64,000 bases of DNA from CAVOHU01 sp963843385 (GTDB lineage Bacteria > Acidobacteriota > Vicinamibacteria > Vicinamibacterales > JAKQTR01): assembly GCA_963843385.1 (NCBI GenBank), contig CAWJJY010000004.1, positions 372,001-436,000 of the forward strand. Direction: 5' to 3'. A model generated the notes under the pieces. The model did not search any database and was not told the origin of the DNA. It saw only the letters and a program-made list of their open reading frames with translations. Numbering within the stretch: the first letter of the stretch is position 1; each line of letters opens with the position of its first letter. The translations under genes were made by a program, and so were the position numbers. Below are positions 35,289 to 44,609 of the stretch, piece after piece.

Positions 35289-36194
35289 ATGACCGTTGAT
35301 CCCCTCGCCGCGAGTTCGGACCCCGTGATCGATCGCGAAACGATCCTGCGGCACATTCGCACGTTTCTGCAGGAAGACATCGGCCGCGGGGACGTGACGA
35401 CGGCCAGCGTGGTGCCCGCGGGAACGAAGGCCCACGGGTGGATCGTTGCGCGCGAGCCCCTGGTCGTTGCCGGGCTGGAGGTGGCGCGACTCGTGTTCCT
35501 CGAGCTGGATCCCGGGCTCGACGTGTCGACCACGCTGGCCGACGGCGCGAAGGTCGATGCAGGGGGCCGGCTGCTTCAGGTCGCCGGCAACGCCGCGCCA
35601 ATCCTCAGCGGCGAGCGCCTGGCCCTCAACCTGCTGCAGCGCATGTCCGGCGTGGCGAGCCTGACGCGCCGGTATGTCGAGGCCATCGCAGGAACTGGTG
35701 CGTCCGTGTCCGACACGCGCAAGACGACGCCGGGACTGCGCGCCTTCGAGAAGCATGCGGTCCGGGTCGGCGGCGGCCGCAACCACCGCATGGGGCTGTT
35801 CGACGCGATTCTGATCAAGGACAACCACGTCGCCGCCGCCGGCGGGGTCGCCGCGGCGCTGCGCGCAGCCAGGGCCGGCAATAGTCGATCGCTGCCGATC
35901 CAGATCGAGGTCGACTCGCTCGACCAGCTGCGGGAAGTGCTCCCGCTGGGCGTCGAGGCCGTCCTGCTCGACAACATGTCCCCCGCCACGGTCGAGTCGG
36001 CCGTCAGGCTGATTCGGGCCCGTCCAGGCGGGTCGGCATGCTGGATCGAAGCGTCGGGCGGGATCACGCTGCAGAACATCCGGCAGTATGCGGAGAAGGG
36101 CGTGGACACGATCTCGGTCGGAGCCCTCACCCATTCGGCTCCATCGGTGGACATCGCCCTCGATCTCGAACCGCTCGGCGTACGCGCGAGGTAA
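35289..36194 (+). CDS. nadC: Nicotinate-nucleotide pyrophosphorylase (carboxylating)
   Basis: 301 residues. It converts quinolinate and PRPP into nicotinate mononucleotide. Family motifs: EDIGRGDVTT near the start, NLLQRMSGVASLT, the DTRKTTPGLR substrate loop, GGGRNHRMGLFDAILIKDNH, EVDSL and EASGGI. Length is standard. It lies 54 bases after nadA and 4 bases before nadB. Confidence 0.97.
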   Translation: MTVDPLAASSDPVIDRETILRHIRTFLQEDIGRGDVTTASVVPAGTKAHGWIVAREPLVVAGLEVARLVFLELDPGLDVSTTLADGAKVDAGGRLLQVAGNAAPILSGERLALNLLQRMSGVASLTRRYVEAIAGTGASVSDTRKTTPGLRAFEKHAVRVGGGRNHRMGLFDAILIKDNHVAAAGGVAAALRAARAGNSRSLPIQIEVDSLDQLREVLPLGVEAVLLDNMSPATVESAVRLIRARPGGSACWIEASGGITLQNIRQYAEKGVDTISVGALTHSAPSVDIALDLEPLGVRAR

Positions 36195-36198
36195 TCCC

Positions 36199-37755
36199 AT
36201 GGAGAGGTACGAGACTGACGTCCTGGTCATCGGCAGCGGCCTGGCCGGCTGCGCCTCCTCGCTCGCCGCGGCCCGCGGCGGCGCCCGGGTCGTCATGCTG
36301 ACCAAGGCGCCTCGCCCGGACGAGAGCAACACCTGGTACGCGCAGGGCGGGATCATTTTCCGCGGCACGACGGACTCGCCCGAGCGGCTCGCGGCGGACA
36401 TCGTGGCAGCCGGCGCCGGCTTGTGCGATCCGGCGGCCGTCGACCTGCTCAGCCGTGAAGGCCCGCGGCTCGTCGAGGAGTTGCTCATCAAGGACGTGGG
36501 CGTGCCGCTCGACAGGAACGAGGATGGCCGGCTCGATTTGACGGCCGAAGCGGCGCACTCCGTCGCGCGCATCGTGCACCACGAAGACTCGACGGGGCGC
36601 TCGATCGAGAAGGCGATGCTCGCCGCCGTCCTGCGCGAGCCGAACATCACCGTGCTCACGCGCCGCAGCGCCATCGACCTGTTGACGCTCTCGCATCACT
36701 CCCGCAACGCGTCCGACGTGTACGCCCCGCCCACCTGCGTCGGCGCCTACGTGTTCGACCACGAGACGCGGCGCGTCCAGCCCTTCATGGCCAAGGAGAC
36801 CATCCTGGCCACCGGTGGTCTTGGCAGGATCTTCCTCCACACGACCAACCCGCCCGGTGCCTGCGGCGATGGGGTCGCGATGGCCTACCGCGCCGGCGCG
36901 CGGTGCATCAACATGCAGTTCGTCCAGTTTCACCCGACCACGCTCTATCACGGCGACGAGCGCTTCCTGATCTCCGAGTCGGTCCGCGGTGAGGGCGGAC
37001 GGCTGGTTGATGCGGCGGGCCGCGAGTTCATGGTCGACTATCACCCGGATGGCTCGCTGGCGCCCCGGGACATCGTCGCGCGCGGCATTCACCAGATGAT
37101 GCACGAAACCGGCGCGGACTGCGCGTACCTCGACATCAGCCACAAGCCGGCAGCCTGGATTCGCGGCCGGTTCCCCCAGATCCACGCCAAGTGCCTGGAG
37201 ATCGGCCTCGACATCACGAAGCAGCCGATTCCCGTGGTGCCTGCGGCGCACTACAGCTGCGGCGGGGTCGCGGTCGATCTGTGGGGCAGGACCAGCCTGC
37301 GGAGGCTGCGCGCGGTCGGCGAGGTGTCGTGCACCGGGTTGCACGGGGCGAATCGGCTGGCGAGCACGTCCCTGCTCGAGTGCCTGGTCTGGGGCACCCG
37401 CGCCGGCCAGCAGTCTTCGGAGGAATGCGCGTCGGCTGAGCCGTACTACCTTCCCGAGATATCTCCGTGGCAGTACGAGACGGAGCCGGTCGACCCGGCG
37501 CTCATCGCCCAGGACTGGCTCACCATCCGCCAGACGATGTGGAACTACGTGGGCCTGGTTCGGACGCGGCGCCGTCTCGATCGGGCGCAGCAGATCCTGC
37601 GCGAACTGCATCTGGAGATCGGCCGGTTCTACGCGCGATCGGAGCTCGGCGACGCGCTCATCAGCCTGCGCAACGGCGTCCAGACCTCGCTGGTGGTGCT
37701 GCTGGCGGCGCTCGAGGCGCGCGAGAGCCGCGGGTGCCACTACAGAGCGGACTGA
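36199..37755 (+). CDS. nadB: L-aspartate oxidase
   Basis: 518 residues from ATG 36199; longer reading would overlap nadC. FAD-dependent oxidation of L-aspartate to iminoaspartate, the substrate of NadA. Seen: the dinucleotide fold VIGSGLAGCASSLAAARGG, NTWYAQGG, QFVQFHPTTL, the HYSCGGV motif, and GEVSCTGLHGANRLASTSLLE at the FAD site; a helical C-terminal domain follows. The three nad genes together give the complete aspartate-to-NaMN pathway. Confidence 0.96.
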   Translation: MERYETDVLVIGSGLAGCASSLAAARGGARVVMLTKAPRPDESNTWYAQGGIIFRGTTDSPERLAADIVAAGAGLCDPAAVDLLSREGPRLVEELLIKDVGVPLDRNEDGRLDLTAEAAHSVARIVHHEDSTGRSIEKAMLAAVLREPNITVLTRRSAIDLLTLSHHSRNASDVYAPPTCVGAYVFDHETRRVQPFMAKETILATGGLGRIFLHTTNPPGACGDGVAMAYRAGARCINMQFVQFHPTTLYHGDERFLISESVRGEGGRLVDAAGREFMVDYHPDGSLAPRDIVARGIHQMMHETGADCAYLDISHKPAAWIRGRFPQIHAKCLEIGLDITKQPIPVVPAAHYSCGGVAVDLWGRTSLRRLRAVGEVSCTGLHGANRLASTSLLECLVWGTRAGQQSSEECASAEPYYLPEISPWQYETEPVDPALIAQDWLTIRQTMWNYVGLVRTRRRLDRAQQILRELHLEIGRFYARSELGDALISLRNGVQTSLVVLLAALEARESRGCHYRAD

Positions 37756-37874
37756 AGGGCGACCGGACAGTCAGGCTGGCGGCCGGAGGCTGGCGGCCTT
37801 TGGCGGCGATTGGTGGGTCGTGACGACGGGCCCTCGAGCCGAGCGGACGGCGGACCGGCGCGGGAATCACCCGC
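37756..37874. repeat. Convergent gap with a short GGCTGGCGG tract
   Basis: The gap between nadB and the convergent peptidase gene contains a degenerate GGCTGGCGGCCGGAGGCTGG tract (37772-37806) of the same type as those at 13495 and 60362. No clear terminator hairpin was found. Confidence 0.4.
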
Positions 37875-39233
37875 CTATCGAATCACGTGCAGGCGGGTCT
37901 GACGGCCGTCGAGGAACGCGACGCCTGTCGAGGTGAACGCCGCGTCTTCCTCGAGCGCGATCTGCACCTCCTGGTTGTTCCACTCCGGGATCGGCACGCG
38001 CACGCCCAGCTCGATGGCCCAGACCGTGTCGGGGTACAGCTGGTAGTCGCCCATGCCGGGCACCCCGTTTTGCATGTCCGGCAGCCCGATTCGCGATCCT
38101 GCTGCGTGCCCGTGGTAGCCGAGCGGATGCGAGTAGATGCTCGGCACCAGGCGCTCCGCTCGGGCTCGTGCAAGCGCGGAGGCCAGCACCACGTTGCCCG
38201 AAACGCCCGCCCTGAATTCGCTGGCAAGAAGGTCCTGGAGACGATTCCCCTCGGCGAGTGCATCGACGATGCCCCGCGGCGGGGCCGCCTCGCCTGCGCG
38301 CAGCACGTAGGCAATCTGCTGAATGTCCGATGTGAGACCGACATAGGTCACACCGATGTCGCAGCGCAGCAGGTCTCCGCGTTGCACGACCCTCGTCACC
38401 GGCCCGCTGGACGATGGCCTGATGATGTAGAACATCGGCGGGAACCATGTGTCCAGATCCAGCGCTGCGAATCGTTGCCGGACCCACGATTCGAGATCGT
38501 CGATCGTCGTCACGCCCGGGGTGATGACGGCAGACGAAAACGCCTCGGCCGCGATGCCGTGCGTCAGCGCAACGATCTCTTTATAGAACTCCAGTTCGCC
38601 GGCGATTCGTGTTTCGAGCCACCCGACCGCAAGGCGCTCCGAAGAGACGAGACGACCCGCGTACTCGGGGCCCAGCGCCTGCACGAGCCGCGCCTTCAGG
38701 CTCGCCGACAGGCCATCGGCAAACGCAAACGTCGCGGACTCGTTGATGCCGATCCGCCTGGGGTTGCGGGCCTTGACGATCTGCGCGAGGCGATCCCAGG
38801 GGTCGAGCGATTCGGGCTCCCACGCCGCCGTGTAGTAGGAGGGAAAGCTCTTGTGCAGGTCGCCGCCGCCGTACCGGTTCACGGTCAGCCGCTCGACGCC
38901 CGCCGCCCCCCGGTCCGTGAAGACGAACATCGTCAGGCGCCATGCGAACATCGAAGGGTGCGGCACGAGCGTCGTGTAGACGGGATCCTCAGCGTGCTCG
39001 CGGCAGATGACCACCCACATGTCGATGCCCTCGCGCCGCATCAGCCGGGGCAGGATCTGATCGAAGCGTGATGTCAGCCAGCGGTTGCGCAGCGCGTCGC
39101 GCGCGTCGAGATTCAGGGTGCGCAGGGCAGGTGCGACCTTCTGCGCTTCGCCTCGTACCAGTGGTCCCGCGGCCAGCGCTCCTGACAGCATCACGATTAC
39201 GGCAAGAGAAATGACGCGGACGCGGCTGCGCAT
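37875..39233 (-). CDS. Secreted M24-family metallopeptidase (Xaa-Pro aminopeptidase-like)
   Basis: 452 residues with a signal peptide (about 1-30). N-terminal creatinase-like domain (about 40-200) and pita-bread catalytic domain (about 210-450). Candidate metal ligands: Asp in CDIGVTY, Asp in TSDIQQ, His in SHPLGYHGH, Glu in AIELGV and Glu in ALEEDAAF, so the dimetal site appears complete. Such enzymes remove N-terminal residues next to proline; being exported, it probably helps digest external peptides. Monocistronic. Confidence 0.9.
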   Translation of the reverse strand: MRSRVRVISLAVIVMLSGALAAGPLVRGEAQKVAPALRTLNLDARDALRNRWLTSRFDQILPRLMRREGIDMWVVICREHAEDPVYTTLVPHPSMFAWRLTMFVFTDRGAAGVERLTVNRYGGGDLHKSFPSYYTAAWEPESLDPWDRLAQIVKARNPRRIGINESATFAFADGLSASLKARLVQALGPEYAGRLVSSERLAVGWLETRIAGELEFYKEIVALTHGIAAEAFSSAVITPGVTTIDDLESWVRQRFAALDLDTWFPPMFYIIRPSSSGPVTRVVQRGDLLRCDIGVTYVGLTSDIQQIAYVLRAGEAAPPRGIVDALAEGNRLQDLLASEFRAGVSGNVVLASALARARAERLVPSIYSHPLGYHGHAAGSRIGLPDMQNGVPGMGDYQLYPDTVWAIELGVRVPIPEWNNQEVQIALEEDAAFTSTGVAFLDGRQTRLHVIR

Positions 39234-39572
39234 GAAGCGCTCCTTTCGCGCGGGGCAGGGTCGCGGCTATTAGACCCTGGCGAGCACCGGTCAGTCCAAT
39301 CGGCCTTGGAGCAACGCCGCCACAACCTGGCGCCAGGAACCCCGGGAAGTTGTTGAAATCGCACCGATTCCTCCCTTGGGAACCCAAGGCTGAGGACTCG
39401 TGTGTGAGAATCGTCAGCATCTGCCTCCCGCGCCTGCCGGGGACGGCACGGTGACCCAGTCGGGAGCGCCAGGGGCGGATGCACGGGAACAAATTCCGTC
39501 CATTCAAGTAAGATATTTGTATGGGCCCGCACGACGGTCTGGATGGGCCATGCCACGAAAGGGCCTTGCACC
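39234..39572. other. Divergent intergenic region with one short palindrome
   Basis: 339 bases between the M24 peptidase and the small secreted protein. CCTTGGG-AA-CCCAAGG (39374-39389) is a perfect 7-bp hairpin. An AT-rich patch (about 39496-39520, AAGTAAGATATTTG) before the right-hand gene could hold a promoter. No coding sequence is apparent. Confidence 0.4.
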
Positions 39573-39965
39573 ATGAAGCACACTGAGAGGTTGTTGGTTC
39601 TGGCGATGTGTTCGGTTCTCTCCGCGGGTGCGCTCATCGCGCAGCCCGTAGACCTCAGCGGAACCTGGACTGGGACGTCCGTGGTTCCGAACCATGAGGA
39701 GAAGGACGTGGTCACGCTCGTGCTGAAGAAAGACGGCGACGCCTATCAGGGGGTCATGAACGACTCCTTGGGAATGGTGAACAAGGCAGAGCTGCGGGAC
39801 CTGAAATACGAAGACGGCTCGCTGATGTTCAACTTCACCGTCGATACGGGAGAGGCACAACTGCGTGTGGACGCCACGCTCAAGCTCACCGGGGACAGGC
39901 TGGTCGGCAATTGGACCTCCGAGAGCGGCGATAGCGGGATGTTCGAATTGGAGCGCGCCAGGTAG
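39573..39965 (+). CDS. Small secreted beta protein of unknown function
   Basis: 130 residues from ATG 39573 with a signal peptide (about 1-24, ending IAQ). The mature part is a short antiparallel beta pattern: VDLSGTWTGT at the start, then alternating strands to the end. The SGTWTG opening is common in small lipocalin-like or META-like secreted proteins of Acidobacteria, but I cannot assign a family. No cysteines in the mature region. It stands alone. Confidence 0.75.
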   Translation: MKHTERLLVLAMCSVLSAGALIAQPVDLSGTWTGTSVVPNHEEKDVVTLVLKKDGDAYQGVMNDSLGMVNKAELRDLKYEDGSLMFNFTVDTGEAQLRVDATLKLTGDRLVGNWTSESGDSGMFELERAR

Positions 39966-40016
39966 TTGCGCCCGAATCGCGACTCCGCCCAGGGGGATTG
40001 GCGAGGAGGTCCGGAG

Positions 40017-40574
40017 CTAGACTCTGACGAGCACCGCGGTGTGGCTCGAGCGGATCTCGGGACCCGCTTCCGCGCGAAATCCGGCCTTCTCAGCCGTGTC
40101 AAGCGTGGCGCGGAACGCTTGTTCCGTGACGTGGCCCCGCGGCTCGACCATGAGCAACTTTGCACCCGGGGCCAGCGCTCGGTGCAGGTCGGCGAGGAAC
40201 CGCGCAGGGTCCGGGACCTCGTGCACCATGTAGAAGGCCACCGCGAAATCGACCTTGCCGGCGAGGTCATCCACGCCGAGACTCTCGTCTTCAGCCAGCC
40301 TGGTGTCGATCCGATCGGCGAGGGCGGCTCTCCGCGCCCGGCGAGCCAGCCCGGCGAGCATCCGGGCCTGGACGTCGACCACGACCACCCTGCCGCGCGG
40401 CCCGACCATCCGAGCCAGGTCGAGCGAGAAGAAACCCATCCCGCACCCGGGCTCCAGCACGGTCATCCCCTCGCGGACAAACGGACCCAGGATCCTCACG
40501 GGATTGTGCCAGAGCCGGCGAAGCGGCATCGCGAGGAAGTAGCCGAGCCACCAGGGGCAGACGCGGTGCGACAT
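40017..40574 (-). CDS. Class I SAM-dependent methyltransferase
   Basis: 185 residues from ATG 40574. The opening MSHRVCPWWLGYFLAMPLRR is typical of one small methyltransferase group; the SAM site follows as VLEPGCGMGFFSLDLARMVG, with VVVVDVQARML and MVHEVPDP further on. The methyl acceptor is unknown; relatives are annotated as UbiE/arsenite- or phospholipid-methyltransferase-like. A longer frame (to 40661) exists but adds an atypical basic stretch. Confidence 0.85.
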   Translation of the reverse strand: MSHRVCPWWLGYFLAMPLRRLWHNPVRILGPFVREGMTVLEPGCGMGFFSLDLARMVGPRGRVVVVDVQARMLAGLARRARRAALADRIDTRLAEDESLGVDDLAGKVDFAVAFYMVHEVPDPARFLADLHRALAPGAKLLMVEPRGHVTEQAFRATLDTAEKAGFRAEAGPEIRSSHTAVLVRV

Positions 40575-40874
40575 GCGATGGACCCCCTTGTCGGGCGAGA
40601 GCGCGCTCCTGCTCCGGCTGAGCGGCGGTCCTTGACAGGAGCGACCCGTCCAGTATCTCACCCCAATCCCGCTCGCTCAACGTCACTTCAGCTGCGCTGC
40701 GGATCTCACGTGTGACCCTCGCCGCCGCAGGGCTGCTCACGCTGTCGGACGGCGGCTCGAGACGCGCTCCCGGCTCCCGGGAGTAGACTGGGATCTCGCC
40801 ACCCCAAATTCCTCTCGCGCAGCGGCCGGAGCGACGGCCGCCCGCGCGCAGAAGTCACGAACGAGGTGACTGAC
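40575..40874. other. Divergent intergenic region
   Basis: About 300 bases between the methyltransferase and the VOC protein. It contains AGGTG six bases before ATG 40875. I see no gene, clear promoter or repeat in the rest. Confidence 0.3.
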
Positions 40875-41294
40875 ATGGCTACAACAAGAGAAGAGAGCGG
40901 CAAGGCAACCCAAGGCTTGAACCTGACGTCGGGCGGGCCCAGCCTGACCGTCAACGACATCGAGAAGAGCCTGGCCTGGTACCGTGATGTCCTCGGTTTC
41001 TCGGTCGGGGAACGATGGGAACAGGAGGGCAAGCTTGGCGGGGTCGAGTTGATAGCCGGCCAGGTCAGCTTCTGGCTGTCACAGGACGACTGGAAGAAAG
41101 GCCGCGATCGGGTCAAGGGCGAGGGCTTCCGGATGCACTGCGAGACCGACCAGGATGTCGATCGCATCGCAGAGCGCATCAAGGCGAAAGGCGGCAGGCT
41201 GACTCAGGAGCCGAAGGACGAGCCGTGGGGCGGCAGAGACTTCGCGGTCGTTGATCCGGACGGCTTCAAGATCACGATCTCGAAGCCGTCGTAA
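40875..41294 (+). CDS. VOC/glyoxalase-like protein
   Basis: 139 residues from ATG 40875 (GTG 40866 possible). One VOC module pair: SLTVNDIEKSLAWYRDVLGF at the start, GVELIAGQVSFWLSQDD in the middle and GRDFAVVDPDGFKITI at the end. Metal-ligand positions are not fully clear (the first expected His is replaced by Ser/Leu), so it may be a binding protein rather than a glyoxalase. No linked neighbours. Confidence 0.85.
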   Translation: MATTREESGKATQGLNLTSGGPSLTVNDIEKSLAWYRDVLGFSVGERWEQEGKLGGVELIAGQVSFWLSQDDWKKGRDRVKGEGFRMHCETDQDVDRIAERIKAKGGRLTQEPKDEPWGGRDFAVVDPDGFKITISKPS

Positions 41295-41360
41295 GCCCGT
41301 ATCGCTGGCCATTCATCGCGAGACGATTGGGCGCTTCAGTCGCGCCGGCATCGATGGTGT

Positions 41361-41636
41361 GTGCGCCCCGCCACGAGCCGCCCGGCCAACAGGTCGTCGA
41401 GCGGCCTCCGACCTCGCCGCGGTGGACGCCTTGGGCGCGGGCGCGATTGTGTTTCAAGCCAATCCCGGGGAGAATGCGACTCGGAGGACGCGATCGCCGG
41501 CGAGATTGATGCCGACGACCTGGTGTCGCAGTTGTGCCGTGGGCCGCTGACCGAGATGTGGCAGTACATCTCCGAGGCACACCGCGTCGGGTTCCGCTTC
41601 TACCATCCGCCAGCGTGCACACACCCGGTCGGCTGA
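41361..41636 (+). other. Coding-like remnant of unknown origin in a 352-base gap
   Basis: Within the gap 41295-41646 two stretches look like former coding sequence in different frames: one reading AAVDALGAGAIVFQANPGEN, and one ending PLTEMWQYISEAHRVGFRFY followed by HPPACTHPVG and a stop. Codon use has high GC at third positions. I do not recognise the protein. Either a decayed gene with a frameshift or chance; low confidence. Confidence 0.25.
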
Positions 41637-41646
41637 GCGTTCTGCC

Positions 41647-42924
41647 TCAGCTGTTTCCCTCCGGCAGGCGCCTGACCATCAGCATCGTCATGTCGTCGGG
41701 CTGGGGCACGCCCGCGCCAAATTCCTCGACCGCGCGCAGGACGATCTCGATCAGGCGGGCCATGGGCTCGTTCCGATGGCCGCTGACCATTTCCCCGAGA
41801 CGGGCCTCGCCGAACGGCTCGTCGGCGGTGTTGGGATACTCGAGGATGCCGTCGCTGACGAGGCAGAGGATATCTCCGGGAGCCAGTTCGAACACTTTCG
41901 GACTGGAGAGAGGAAGATTCCCCATCAGGCCCATGGGCACCGTCGTCGCTGCGCGCCACTCGCACTCCCCACTTCCGGCGTGGAACAGAAGCAGGGGGCC
42001 CTGCCCACCCGCGTGGTAGGTCACCGTGTGACCGCCAATGTCCAGCACGCCGAGAAACGCGGTGACGAACCGGCAGTCCCTCAAGTCCTGAACGAGTTGC
42101 TCGTTGACGCGTGTATAAGCCGTGTCGAGATCCGCGCCGAACCGGACCGCCATCCGGAGCATCGCCCGAAACTGCATCACGCTCAGCGCGGGCCCGATGC
42201 CGTGCCCGGTGGCGTCGCCGAGGAGCAGCATCAGCCGGTGATCGTCCAGCGCGATGAGGTCGAAGATATCTCCCCCCGTCTGGTCCGCGGGTCTGCTCCA
42301 GCCCGCGAGATCGTAGCCGGCCAGCCTGGGCATCTCCGTGGGGTACACGGCAAACTGGACGTCGCGCGCGATGGACAGCTCGTGCTCCATCTTCTTCTTG
42401 AGCACCAAGTCCGCGATCATCCGGACGCGCTGGAGCGCGACCGCGCACTGCGCCCCGAGCGCGCTCGCGATCTTCTCGTCCTCCGGCGCGAACACGCCGT
42501 CGTGCTTGTTCAGCACCTGGAGGACGCCCACCAGCGAATCGTCGTATCCGATGAGCGGCACGGCCAGAAGGCACCGTGTCCGGTAGCCGCTCTTCCGATC
42601 CACCTCACGGTTGAAGCGCGGATCGGCGTAGCAGTCAGGGACGTTGACCACGCGCCGCGTCTGGGCGCATTCGCCGACGATGCCCCGCGCGGCCGGAAAG
42701 CGGATCTCCTCGATCCCCGTGGCCACGGTCGTATACAGTTCTTCGGTTTTCGGATCGTAGAGGAAGACCGCGCCGCGATCCGCATCGAGGATGGCGCGGC
42801 CGGCATCGATGACCTCGGTGAGCATGGAGGACAGATCGAACGGCGTTGCGAGCTTGCGGGTGACGTCGAGCAGCCGCTCGAACATGCCCGCGCTGATGGT
42901 CACTCCGGTATCAGTTGTAGCCAT
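41647..42924 (-). CDS. RsbU-type serine phosphatase with GAF domain
   Basis: 425 residues from ATG 42924 (GGGGAG eight bases upstream). GAF domain (about 25-165) with LDADRGAVFLYD and a signalling-helix linker (about 165-205), then a PP2C/SpoIIE phosphatase (about 210-420) with the metal-binding motifs GGDIFDL, GDATGHGIGPALS and SDGILEYPN. Such proteins dephosphorylate anti-sigma factor antagonists, linking a signal sensed by GAF to a stress or partner-switching response. No anti-sigma genes are adjacent. Confidence 0.92.
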   Translation of the reverse strand: MATTDTGVTISAGMFERLLDVTRKLATPFDLSSMLTEVIDAGRAILDADRGAVFLYDPKTEELYTTVATGIEEIRFPAARGIVGECAQTRRVVNVPDCYADPRFNREVDRKSGYRTRCLLAVPLIGYDDSLVGVLQVLNKHDGVFAPEDEKIASALGAQCAVALQRVRMIADLVLKKKMEHELSIARDVQFAVYPTEMPRLAGYDLAGWSRPADQTGGDIFDLIALDDHRLMLLLGDATGHGIGPALSVMQFRAMLRMAVRFGADLDTAYTRVNEQLVQDLRDCRFVTAFLGVLDIGGHTVTYHAGGQGPLLLFHAGSGECEWRAATTVPMGLMGNLPLSSPKVFELAPGDILCLVSDGILEYPNTADEPFGEARLGEMVSGHRNEPMARLIEIVLRAVEEFGAGVPQPDDMTMLMVRRLPEGNS

Positions 42925-43175
42925 CGACACTCTCCCCAAAACGCAGGGCACCCAGGGTCCCGTCGCTGCCATCCCGATGCGACACGATACACGCAGCGAG
43001 GCCCCATATGGAATGGCCCCTCCGGAACAACCTGGCATCAGGGCTGGCCGGCGGGCGTGGCACGAGCCGTGGCACGAGCCGTTGCGGGCGCGGGGCGACG
43101 CGTCCATAATGGCCATGAGTGAAACGGCGTCCGGCGGGTTTCTCCACCTGACGGTAACCTATTCAAGGAGCGACG

Positions 43176-44609
43176 ATGACGCGTGATGCGGCTGCCGCAA
43201 GCAGAATCTACCTCCCCGACACGAACGTCCTCATCAACGATCCTGATTCATTGCGAAAGCTCGGCACGGGCAACACGGTGGTGGTGCCGTATCCCGTCTT
43301 GCGCGAACTGGACACGGCCAAGACGGGCCTGAATGGCGTCGGCCGGGCGGCGCGCCACGTCACCCAGTGGCTCGACGAGCAGCAGGAGGGGCGGGACCGG
43401 CACGAACTCACGACCGGCATCCCGATGGCGGACGGCGGCCGACTGATCTTCGACGACAATGCCGCGGTTCGCGAGGACATGTGGGACGGGTTCGATCCGA
43501 GAAACGAAGACGATCGAATCATCCTCGCGGCCAGGAAGTGGCAGCGCAAGCATCCGGACACTCGAACGGTGCTCGTGACGCGTGACGTGGCGATGCGGGT
43601 CCGCTCCAGGGCGCTCGGCGTCCACGCCGAAGACTACCGGGATGACCAGCGCGTGTCGTCGATCGACGAGCTGTATTCCGGCTGCGCCACGATCGTGCTG
43701 CCGGACGACCATCATGGCCTGCTCACGGACCTGCACCGCGAGAACCGCCTCGAAGCCAGGCGCGTGCTGGATCTCGCGCCTGCCGTGACGTTGTATCCGA
43801 ACCAGTGCTGCACGCTGAAAACCGAGACGTCCGGCAAGACGGCCTATGCGATCTACAAGGCAGGCGACGCGCCGTACTTCCGCATTGTCCGCCGCGTTGA
43901 GGGCCAACGGGGCATCGGCCCGCTCAACCCGGAGCAGGTCTTCGCGCTGGCGCTGCTGAACGACCCCGAGATTTCGGTCGTGTCGCTCGCCGGGCAGGCC
44001 GGGTCGGGCAAGACGCTCATGGCCCTGCTCGCCGGCTACGCGCAGTTGCGCGAGGGTTATGCGCGCCTCATCGTCTACCGTCCGAACATCGAGCTCGGGC
44101 AGTCGCTCGGCTACCTTCCCGGCACGCTCGACGAGAAGTTTGCTCCATGGACGCGGCCGGTGTTCGACAACCTGGAGCTGATCGTCCGGGGGCTCGGTCG
44201 CGCTCAGCTCGATCCGGACAACCCGCGCTCACACGGCAAAGGGTCCAAGCGGGAGGCGATCGAGCGCGACGATCACGACCTGGCCGGCCTGGTCGAGACG
44301 GGCGTGCTCGAAGTCGCGCCCATTTCGCACCTGCGCGGCCGGAGCATCCACGATGCCTACATCGTGGCCGACGAAGCGCAGAACATGAACCACCACGAAG
44401 TGAAGACGCTCCTGACGCGCAGCGGGCAGGGAACCAAGGCCGTGCTGACGGGCGACCCGGACCAGGTCGATCTGCCCGATGCCGGCGCCACCACCAACGG
44501 GCTCACGCACGTCGTCGAACGCTTCAAGGGACAGGCGGAGTACGGCCACCTCACGATGACAACCACCGTGCGGTCGCGCCTGGCGGCCATGGCGGCGAAT
44601 CTGCTTTAG
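43176..44609 (+). CDS. PIN-PhoH fusion ATPase/ribonuclease
   Basis: 477 residues; AAGGAG five bases before the ATG. N-terminal PIN nuclease domain (about 10-165) beginning YLPDTNVLIND and with acidic residues near VTRDVAMR; C-terminal PhoH ATPase (about 255-470) with Walker A GQAGSGKT and Walker B VADEAQNM. The PIN-PhoH pair is known to unwind and cleave RNA. It is followed by a repeat-rich gap. Confidence 0.94.
   Translation: MTRDAAAASRIYLPDTNVLINDPDSLRKLGTGNTVVVPYPVLRELDTAKTGLNGVGRAARHVTQWLDEQQEGRDRHELTTGIPMADGGRLIFDDNAAVREDMWDGFDPRNEDDRIILAARKWQRKHPDTRTVLVTRDVAMRVRSRALGVHAEDYRDDQRVSSIDELYSGCATIVLPDDHHGLLTDLHRENRLEARRVLDLAPAVTLYPNQCCTLKTETSGKTAYAIYKAGDAPYFRIVRRVEGQRGIGPLNPEQVFALALLNDPEISVVSLAGQAGSGKTLMALLAGYAQLREGYARLIVYRPNIELGQSLGYLPGTLDEKFAPWTRPVFDNLELIVRGLGRAQLDPDNPRSHGKGSKREAIERDDHDLAGLVETGVLEVAPISHLRGRSIHDAYIVADEAQNMNHHEVKTLLTRSGQGTKAVLTGDPDQVDLPDAGATTNGLTHVVERFKGQAEYGHLTMTTTVRSRLAAMAANLL

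Noticed and set aside
34260..36674. An 804-codon minus-strand frame across the nad genes
   Set aside because: nadA, nadC and nadB on the plus strand are unmistakable; the antisense frame is Arg/His-rich noise.
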